Origin: Paludifilum halophilum
GTDB lineage: Bacteria; Bacillota; Bacilli; Thermoactinomycetales; DSM-45169
Length of the DNA stretch: 64,000 nucleotides
Direction: 5' to 3'
NCBI RefSeq assembly: GCF_002245355.1
Contig: NZ_NOWF01000005.1
Location: 240,587-304,586 of the forward strand
The translations under genes and the position numbers were made by a program. Position 1 is the stretch's first letter, and each line of letters opens with the position of its first letter. The notes beneath the pieces were generated by a model, which made no database searches, had not been told where the DNA came from, and worked only from the letters and a program-made list of their open reading frames with translations. Positions 58,386 to 64,000 of the stretch are shown here, one piece after another.

Positions 58386-59315
58386 ATGCGTATTGCGGTG
58401 TGGGGGGCCGGTGCAGTGGGTTTGCTGTGGAGCGTCCGGCTGTTCCGGGAGTATCCGGAGCTCCGGTTGATCACTCGGACGAAGGAACAAAGAGACCGAA
58501 TTGAAGAGGAGGGAGTCCGTTTTACCGGATTGGACGGACGAACGGAAACCTTCCGCATCCCTGTATGTTGGGCCGAACAAGTATCCGGTCCCTTCGACCT
58601 TATGCTGGTGACGGTCAAACAGACGGATTTGCCCGGGGTGGCCCGGCGGTTCGGGGCAATTTGCTCCCCGTCGGTCCCCGTGTTATTGTGGCAAAATGGA
58701 ATGGAACACGAGGAATGTTGGCGACGAGAGGGAGGAGGAGGGGCTCTTTATCGGGCAGTGAATACGGAGGGCGCGCTTCGGCGAGATTCGATCCATGTTT
58801 GCCAGACTGGATCCGGGAAGGCTTGGGTCGGCCCGTTTTCCGAGACAGTGCCTTCACCGGCATTGAAACGTTGGGTTGAACAGTGTTCCAATCGGGGATT
58901 TCCCATCCTTTTCACCCGGGAGATTGACACCCGCGCCTGGGAAAAGCTGGCGGTCAATAGTGTCATTAACCCTCTAACTGCTCTGCTGGGAATCACCAAC
59001 GGTCGATTAACGGCTTGGGATTCCTTCCCTCCGCTGATGGAGGCGATTTTGGAGGAAACAGCCGGTGTTGCCGCTCACGCCGGAGTGACACTGGATGTTC
59101 GAGAGCTGCGGGAAAAGGTGTTGCAGGTGTGTGAGCAGACCGCATCCAACGCTTCTTCCATGTTGGTGGACTTGAGGAGAGGACGACCGACGGAGATTGA
59201 TGCCATTAACGGGGCGGTCATCCGCATGGGAAAGAAATTCGGAGTATCGACTCCCGTCCATACGGCTCTGCACATCCTGGTCCGCACGGTAGAGGAAAAA
59301 GAGGCGGAATCTTAA
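58386..59315 (+). CDS. panE: 2-dehydropantoate 2-reductase (ketopantoate reductase)
   Basis: 309-residue NADPH-dependent reductase of pantothenate synthesis. Rossmann motif IAVWGAGAVGLLWSV at the N-terminus, substrate-domain block DTRAWEKLAVNSVINPLTALLGITNG with the catalytic lysine, and a C-terminal SSMLVDLRRGRPTEIDAINGAV. In B. subtilis the second panE-like gene (ylbQ) sits between ylbP and bshC, matching this position. GGAGG upstream of the ATG. Confidence 0.92.
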   Translation: MRIAVWGAGAVGLLWSVRLFREYPELRLITRTKEQRDRIEEEGVRFTGLDGRTETFRIPVCWAEQVSGPFDLMLVTVKQTDLPGVARRFGAICSPSVPVLLWQNGMEHEECWRREGGGGALYRAVNTEGALRRDSIHVCQTGSGKAWVGPFSETVPSPALKRWVEQCSNRGFPILFTREIDTRAWEKLAVNSVINPLTALLGITNGRLTAWDSFPPLMEAILEETAGVAAHAGVTLDVRELREKVLQVCEQTASNASSMLVDLRRGRPTEIDAINGAVIRMGKKFGVSTPVHTALHILVRTVEEKEAES

Positions 59316-59424
59316 ATAGCGACACTGGAAGAGGGATCTTCCCAAACATGGTATAATCCATCTGGGTGGGGAAGCCCGGGACATTCCCCCGGGGATGACG
59401 GGTTCATCAATGGGAGGCGATGGT

Positions 59425-60837
59425 ATGCCTTTTCGGAAAAACCTGTCGCTGGACGCTTTTATAATCGCCATCTTTATCGGCGCCTTGGATATTTGCATCG
59501 TCGCGCCATCTTTGACGGTCATCGCGGCGGATCTGGGCTTTCCGGTACGGTGGGTGATTTGGGTGATCGCCCTGCACCTGGCGGTGTTCGTCCTGGCTCT
59601 GCCTCTGATGGAGACCTGGGGCGTGCGGTTCGGCTGGAGAGAGTGGTTCTTCGTTGCACTCTTTTTGTATGGGGCGGGCTCATTCATCGCCGGTGGAAGC
59701 ACCACTTGGACGGCCTTGATGGCAGGGAGGGTGATTCAAGCTCTGGGGGCCGGAGGTGTGGTTCCCCAGCTTTCCGCGGAGATTCGCCGATTGTCCGAGA
59801 ATCGGCGCAAAGGTTGGCGTGTGGCTGTTCACGGCGTTCTGGCGGCACTTTTAATCGCTCTTCCCCTTTATTCGTCAGCGGTCACGCACTTTTTCAGCTG
59901 GCGATGGATTTTTTGGACGAAAATACCGGCTGTTTTGGTGGTAGCCATTCTCACTTTTCGCTTGGCGCGGGGAGGACGTTTTCGTTCGAAGCCGTACCAA
60001 GTACACGGCGTCTTTTATTTCGGTGCCATCCTTCTGTCAGCGATGGTTGCCGTTTCTCAGCTGGATCCTTCCCTGGGATGGGCGGCCTTAATCGATCCTT
60101 CCGTCCTTCCTTTTGCGGTCTTGGTGATCGGGTTGCCGGTTTTGATGTTTATGGCGGACCGACAGTCCAGCCGCCCTTTTTTCGCCTCCCAGCTGTTTAC
60201 GGATATCCGGCTCGTCGGGTTGCACACGGTCGTCGCTCTGGCCGGTTGCACCTGGGCAGCTGCCGTGTTGGTTCCCGGCTGGATGGTGGAGGTTTTTCAG
60301 CAACCGCCCGGTTCCGGCGGGCCCTTCTTATCCATTGTCGCCGCCTCGGCCTGGTTGTCGCTTCCCTTAGCTCGTTGGACCACCCGGTACTGGGGATATC
60401 AGGGAGTGTTGGCCGTCGGTTTTTTTGCCACCGCTTTCGCCTATTTCACTCTGGCGTTGGCCTTGGAACCTGTTCCGTTGATAGCCGTGTTGATTGTACT
60501 CGGTTTCGGAATCAGCTTTACCTTGACCGCTCCCGTCCATGAGTTGTTATTCGGCGTTGTCCCTTACAGACAGGTGAAAAACGGCTTGATGGTGATCGGC
60601 ATGTTCCGGGCGGCAGGCGGTGCGCTGGGTTTGATATTGATCGGCCTTTCTTTTCATCGGGCACCGGCTTTCACCGGATGGATCGCGTCTGCTCAGGGGC
60701 TGCCGGCGCTGTGGAGTATGGGGTATCAAATGGGTATGTTGACGGTGTCCGGTGTTTCCGTTGTCGGTTTGATCTTGTCTCTGACACTTCCATCGCCGGG
60801 TGAAGATCCTGCGGAGACAGAAGGGGAGAGGGGATGA
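59425..60837 (+). CDS. MFS transporter, DHA2 (EmrB/QacA)-like
   Basis: 470-residue membrane protein with about fourteen helices. FIGALDICIVAPSLTVIAADLGFPVRWVIWV is the helix-1 motif of DHA2 drug exporters, AGRVIQALGAGGVVPQLSAEI helix 4, and HFFSWRWIFWTKIPAVL the familiar loop. Probably a drug or metabolite exporter. ATG 59425 sits seven bases after GGGAGG. Stop overlaps the upstream open frame of bshC but about 65 bases before its likely start. Confidence 0.88.
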   Translation: MPFRKNLSLDAFIIAIFIGALDICIVAPSLTVIAADLGFPVRWVIWVIALHLAVFVLALPLMETWGVRFGWREWFFVALFLYGAGSFIAGGSTTWTALMAGRVIQALGAGGVVPQLSAEIRRLSENRRKGWRVAVHGVLAALLIALPLYSSAVTHFFSWRWIFWTKIPAVLVVAILTFRLARGGRFRSKPYQVHGVFYFGAILLSAMVAVSQLDPSLGWAALIDPSVLPFAVLVIGLPVLMFMADRQSSRPFFASQLFTDIRLVGLHTVVALAGCTWAAAVLVPGWMVEVFQQPPGSGGPFLSIVAASAWLSLPLARWTTRYWGYQGVLAVGFFATAFAYFTLALALEPVPLIAVLIVLGFGISFTLTAPVHELLFGVVPYRQVKNGLMVIGMFRAAGGALGLILIGLSFHRAPAFTGWIASAQGLPALWSMGYQMGMLTVSGVSVVGLILSLTLPSPGEDPAETEGERG

Positions 60838-60902
60838 ATTTTCCCCCTGAATCCTTTTTCTGCTATACTGAGTTAGATCGAGTGAGGAGAATGAGGTTGC
60901 GA

Positions 60903-62525
60903 ATGAAAATCGAGGATGTTTATTTGGATCCGGGGAATCCTCTGCTGAGGGATTTCTTCGATTCCTTCGATCGAGTAACCGATTACTATACTTATAATCC
61001 CGGTGACGAGGTCAGCTTCGCAACCCGGGCCGAATACCTGGAGCGAAGGGAGGATCCCTTTCCCCGCAGGCGGCTGACTGAAATCTTACACGCTTTTCAT
61101 TCCGAAGAGCTTTACCATTCGGCTGTCGCGTTCAATATCGAGCGATTGGAGCGTCCGGACAGTGTGGCCATTGTCGGGGGACAACAGGCGGGAATCCTCA
61201 CCGGTCCTCTATATACCATTTATAAAGCGATAACTCTGATCCAGCTGGCCCGGCGGGAAGAAGAGCGTCTCGGTCGCCCGGTGGTTCCCGTCTTCTGGAT
61301 CGCGGGTGAAGATCACGATTGGCAGGAAGTGAATCACATCTTTGTCCCGGGAGAGAAGAAGCCGATTAAACACCCTTTGACGATAGAGGAGAACAATGAT
61401 TCCGTCGGCCGGACGAGGATCGATCCCGTCGCCTTGTCGCGATGGATCGATGAATTGAATGAGTTGCTCCCGGATACGGAGCATAAAAAAGAAGTTCTCG
61501 ACGGTATCAGCGAACTTTCCCGAGAAGCTACCACTTGGTCCCGCCACTTTGCCCGTTTTTTGCACCGGTTTTTCGGCCGGTACGGGTTGGTTCAGATCGA
61601 TTCCTCGGATCCTTCCCTGCGCCGGTTGGAAGTTCCTTTCTTTCAATGGTTGTTGGAATCCAGTGATAAGGTCAACGAAACGGTCATCCGAACGGGGGAG
61701 CGGATGGAAGCCCGGGGTTACTCCCGGCAGGTGGATTTGCAACCGAACAAGGTGAATCTCTTGATCCGGATCAATGGGGAACGGCGGGCCTTGTTTCGGG
61801 AGGGGAATCTTTTTCGAACCCGGGAAGGGGATTTGAGCTGGTCCCTGGGTGAACTGAAGGATCATCTCCGTCAAAATCCCGAGGATTTCACCAACAATGT
61901 CGTGACCCGACCCTTGATGCAAGAGTATCTTTTTCCTACTTTGGCGACGGTGGTCGGCCCGGGGGAAATCGCCTACTGGGGTCTTTTGAAAGAGGCTTTT
62001 GCGATGGCGGGAATGGAGATGCCGGTTTTGTATCCGCGAATCAGCCTGACGTTGGTCGACGCTCGATGCCGGAAAGAAATGCGTCGCTACGGTCTCACCT
62101 TTGACGATGTTCTACACCGCCTGAAAGAAAAAAGGGAGTCCTGGTTGCAACGCAGGTTCCAGGTGGATGTGGAGGACTTGTTTTCCCGTACACGAGTCCG
62201 GTTGGATGAAATCTACACCCCTTTGATCGCTGAAATGTCCCGGTTACGCCGGGATCTGGAGGGAGTGGGTGAGAGCGGACGGCGACAGGCTATCCGCCAA
62301 GTGGACGAGTTGGAAAAGAGAACCCGTAAAGCCCTTTACGAACGAGGGGAAACGGATATCCGCCGATTCGACATCCTGGAAAATCGTCTTCATCCTTTCG
62401 GTCTCCTTCAGGAGCGGGTTTACAACATCACCCCCGTTTGGAATCGATTCGGTGAGGAATGGGTCGATCAACTGATTCACGCTCCGCTTCTTTCCCATCA
62501 AAGTCACCGGATCGTCCATTTGTAA
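60903..62525 (+). CDS. bshC: Bacillithiol biosynthesis cysteine-adding enzyme BshC
   Basis: 541-residue BshC, the last enzyme of bacillithiol synthesis, joining cysteine to glucosaminyl-malate. Recognisable: VAIVGGQQAGILTGPLYTIYKAITLIQLAR, VFWIAGEDHDWQEVNHIFV and a long coiled coil before LQERVYNITPVW. ATG 60903 with GAGG six bases upstream gives the length of B. subtilis BshC (about 539); earlier starts are less well spaced. Its place before mraZ is conserved in bacilli. Confidence 0.95.
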   Translation: MKIEDVYLDPGNPLLRDFFDSFDRVTDYYTYNPGDEVSFATRAEYLERREDPFPRRRLTEILHAFHSEELYHSAVAFNIERLERPDSVAIVGGQQAGILTGPLYTIYKAITLIQLARREEERLGRPVVPVFWIAGEDHDWQEVNHIFVPGEKKPIKHPLTIEENNDSVGRTRIDPVALSRWIDELNELLPDTEHKKEVLDGISELSREATTWSRHFARFLHRFFGRYGLVQIDSSDPSLRRLEVPFFQWLLESSDKVNETVIRTGERMEARGYSRQVDLQPNKVNLLIRINGERRALFREGNLFRTREGDLSWSLGELKDHLRQNPEDFTNNVVTRPLMQEYLFPTLATVVGPGEIAYWGLLKEAFAMAGMEMPVLYPRISLTLVDARCRKEMRRYGLTFDDVLHRLKEKRESWLQRRFQVDVEDLFSRTRVRLDEIYTPLIAEMSRLRRDLEGVGESGRRQAIRQVDELEKRTRKALYERGETDIRRFDILENRLHPFGLLQERVYNITPVWNRFGEEWVDQLIHAPLLSHQSHRIVHL

Positions 62526-62611
62526 AACTGGGTGAAGGACCTTCTCGTTCCTCGGGAACGGGCGGCTTTCATATCATAGATGATTGCATACAGACACAGA
62601 GGAGGATGCAC

Positions 62612-63871
62612 ATGAGTTCCACAATGGACAGCGTGGTACGAGACATGAGCTTGGCTCCGCAGGGGCGGCTGAAGATGGATTGGGCACGCCAACACATGCC
62701 GGTGCTGAACCGGATTCGCGAAATGTTTATCGCCGAAAAACCCTTGGCCGGACAACGTGTGGCCATTTCCCTCCACCTGGAAGCGAAGACGGCCTGTCTG
62801 GCCGAGCTGTTGCGGGATGCTGGGGCTCAGGTGGCGATTACCGGGAGCAACCCTTTGTCCACGAAGGATGATGTAGCGGCCGCCCTCGCCGAATCGGGGG
62901 TGACGGTATTCGCCAAATATCACCCGACGCCGGAGGAATACGATGAGCATCTGATGATGACATTGGAAACCCGTCCCGACCTGATTATCGACGACGGCGG
63001 AGACTTGGTCAGCATCCTTCACAGCGAACGTCCCGACCTGATGGAGCAGGTGAAAGGGGGATGTGAGGAGACGACGACGGGTATTTTGCGCTTGAGGGCC
63101 ATGGAACGATCCAAAGAACTGAAACTCCCGATGATTGCCGTTAACGATGCCTATTCCAAATTTCTGTTCGATAACCGTTACGGCACCGGTCAGTCCGTCT
63201 GGGACGGCATCAACAAAGCGACGAACCTGGTAGTGGCCGGCAAGACGGTGGTTGTCGTCGGATACGGCTGGTGCGGACGGGGTGTCGCTATGCGCGCCGA
63301 AGGCCTGGGTGCCCGGGTCGTGGTGACGGAAGTGGATCCGATTAAAGCGACGGAAGCCCATATGGATGGCTACACTGTCATGCCGATGTCTGAGGCGGTT
63401 CAAGCGGGAGACGTGTTCGTGACAACCACCGGAAACAAAAAGGTAATCTCCGGCAAACACTTTGACCGGATGAAAGACGGGGTTCTGATGGCCAACGCCG
63501 GACACTTCGATGTCGAGATCGATAAGGTGAGCCTGGAGGATATGGCTGTCAACAAGAGAGTCGTCCGCAAAGATATCACGGAATATGAAATGGAAGACGG
63601 TCGCAAACTACACCTGCTCTGCGACGGGCGATTGGTGAACCTGGTGGCCGGTGACGGTCATCCGGCGGAGATTATGGATATGACCTTCGCCTTGCAAACC
63701 CTTTGCCTGATGTATGTCAATGAAAACCACGATCGGATCGGGCGGCACGTTCTGGATGTGCCTTACCATATCGATGAACAAGTGGCCATTTACAAACTGG
63801 AATCCTTGGGGATTCAGATCGATGATTTGACTAAAGAACAGGAAGAATATCTGGCCAGCTGGAGACTGTAA
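62612..63871 (+). CDS. ahcY: Adenosylhomocysteinase
   Basis: 419-residue S-adenosylhomocysteine hydrolase, converting SAH to adenosine and homocysteine, so clearing the product of SAM methyltransferases. NAD-binding motif VVVVGYGWCGRGVAMRAEGLGARVVV, substrate region IIDDGGDLVS, and EETTTGILRLRAM. GAGGAGG before ATG 62612. Many bacilli use the Pfs/LuxS route instead; ahcY between bshC and mraZ differs from B. subtilis. Confidence 0.96.
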   Translation: MSSTMDSVVRDMSLAPQGRLKMDWARQHMPVLNRIREMFIAEKPLAGQRVAISLHLEAKTACLAELLRDAGAQVAITGSNPLSTKDDVAAALAESGVTVFAKYHPTPEEYDEHLMMTLETRPDLIIDDGGDLVSILHSERPDLMEQVKGGCEETTTGILRLRAMERSKELKLPMIAVNDAYSKFLFDNRYGTGQSVWDGINKATNLVVAGKTVVVVGYGWCGRGVAMRAEGLGARVVVTEVDPIKATEAHMDGYTVMPMSEAVQAGDVFVTTTGNKKVISGKHFDRMKDGVLMANAGHFDVEIDKVSLEDMAVNKRVVRKDITEYEMEDGRKLHLLCDGRLVNLVAGDGHPAEIMDMTFALQTLCLMYVNENHDRIGRHVLDVPYHIDEQVAIYKLESLGIQIDDLTKEQEEYLASWRL

Positions 63872-63899
63872 CGGATTTTCCAAAAAAAAGAGGAATCGT

Positions 63900-63930
63900 A
63901 AAAATCCTGCACTTCAGTGCAGGATTTTTC
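63900..63930. terminator. Terminator of ahcY
   Basis: AAAAATCCTGCAC TTCA GTGCAGGATTTTT. Confidence 0.93.
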
Positions 63931-63940
63931 AGTATGCCTG

Positions 63941-63949
63941 TGGTATAAT
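63941..63949 (+). promoter_or_regulatory. Extended -10 promoter of mraZ
   Basis: TGGTATAAT; the -35 region overlaps the ahcY terminator and is weak. Confidence 0.6.
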
Positions 63950-63956
63950 TTACAGT

Positions 63957-63987
63957 GTGGTGGAAAGTGGAGGGAAGTGGGGAATTG
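63957..63987 (+). promoter_or_regulatory. MraZ-type operator repeats
   Basis: GTGG at 63957, 63967 and 63977: units GTGGTGGAAA, GTGGAGGGAA, GTGGGGAATT, exactly ten bases apart, upstream of mraZ. MraZ represses its own dcw operon by binding such repeats. Confidence 0.75.
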
Positions 63988-63995
63988 AGGGGAGT

Positions 63996-64000
63996 ATGGG
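63996..64000 (+). CDS. mraZ: Start of mraZ (cut by the window edge)
   Basis: Only ATGGG is present, eight bases after GAGGGG. The identity rests on the phased GTGG repeats and on bshC lying upstream of mraZ in bacilli; no coding sequence can be checked. Confidence 0.5.

Noticed and set aside
59493..60542. 349-residue open frame in another frame of the MFS gene
   Set aside because: Gly/Ser/Arg-rich low-quality translation; the DHA2 transporter frame is clearly the coding one.
62504..63505. 333-residue open frame antisense to ahcY
   Set aside because: Opposite strand of an unmistakable adenosylhomocysteinase.

Overview
The window is a stretch of a Gram-positive, endospore-forming Bacillota chromosome with fairly high GC. 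Gene order and content point to a bacillus relative, and the Thermoactinomycetaceae are my best guess (inference, not tested). The evidence is: Spo0M, an RsfA/YlbO regulator, a YlaJ-type spore lipoprotein, a SASP-like protein, a YjcZ-like small protein and BshC; B. subtilis-like gene pairs (yjcF-yjcG, ylaH/ylaI/ylaJ, ylbO-ylbP...panE...bshC...mraZ); and many TTG/GTG starts behind strong AGGAGG-type ribosome sites.

Layout. 1-6 kb: a protein of unknown function with an integrase-like N-terminal fold, an NSS transporter, a P-loop kinase-like protein, a SASP-like gene, the yjcG-yjcF pair and a PgpA-type phosphatase. 6.3-8.7 kb: four tRNA genes (fMet, Asp, CAT, Val), then an islet holding an amidohydrolase and a Rieske protein; it ends in a degenerate copy of the tRNA-Val 3' end. 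8.8-18 kb: glutamate-synthase-like flavoprotein, a tiny YjcZ-like protein, catalase, M23 peptidase, PAP2 phosphatase, a LexA-boxed Y-family polymerase, and DUF1885, GAF and DUF3055 proteins. 18.1-18.4 kb: an SR1-type dual-function RNA encoding SR1P, with a perfect sigma-A promoter. 18.6-23.3 kb: an ABC importer operon with a HAD phosphatase. 23.5-29.4 kb: arginine decarboxylase, an MFS exporter with an unusual leader, and the 2-oxoacid:ferredoxin oxidoreductase korAB.

29.7-42 kb: YktB, leucyl aminopeptidase, FAH-family hydrolase, an endonuclease III-like glycosylase, a HesB-like protein, a GDPD, endonuclease IV, ylaH/ylaI, a PNPOx-like protein, a two-component system with a lipoprotein, and ylaJ. 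42.2-44.3 kb: an MBL hydrolase, then an AT-rich scar with a broken GH25 lysozyme and a gene fragment. 44.4-50.4 kb: Spo0M, a thiol-redox block (TlpA, CcdA, ResA), rhodanese, cysteine synthase and a MidA-like methyltransferase. 50.4-64 kb: YqgY-like membrane protein, an enoyl-CoA hydratase, RsfA and YlbP, a leucine-degradation (methylcrotonyl-CoA carboxylase) operon set inside the otherwise conserved ylbP-panE-bshC-mraZ neighbourhood, then panE, an MFS protein, bshC, ahcY and the start of mraZ with its phased operator repeats.

The least explained signals are a dispersed ~145 bp structured repeat family (two copies bracketing ccdA), the tRNA-flanked amidohydrolase/Rieske islet, and a 42 bp perfect palindrome in the leader of the MFS gene. 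No prophage, CRISPR array, complete insertion sequence or rRNA gene was seen.
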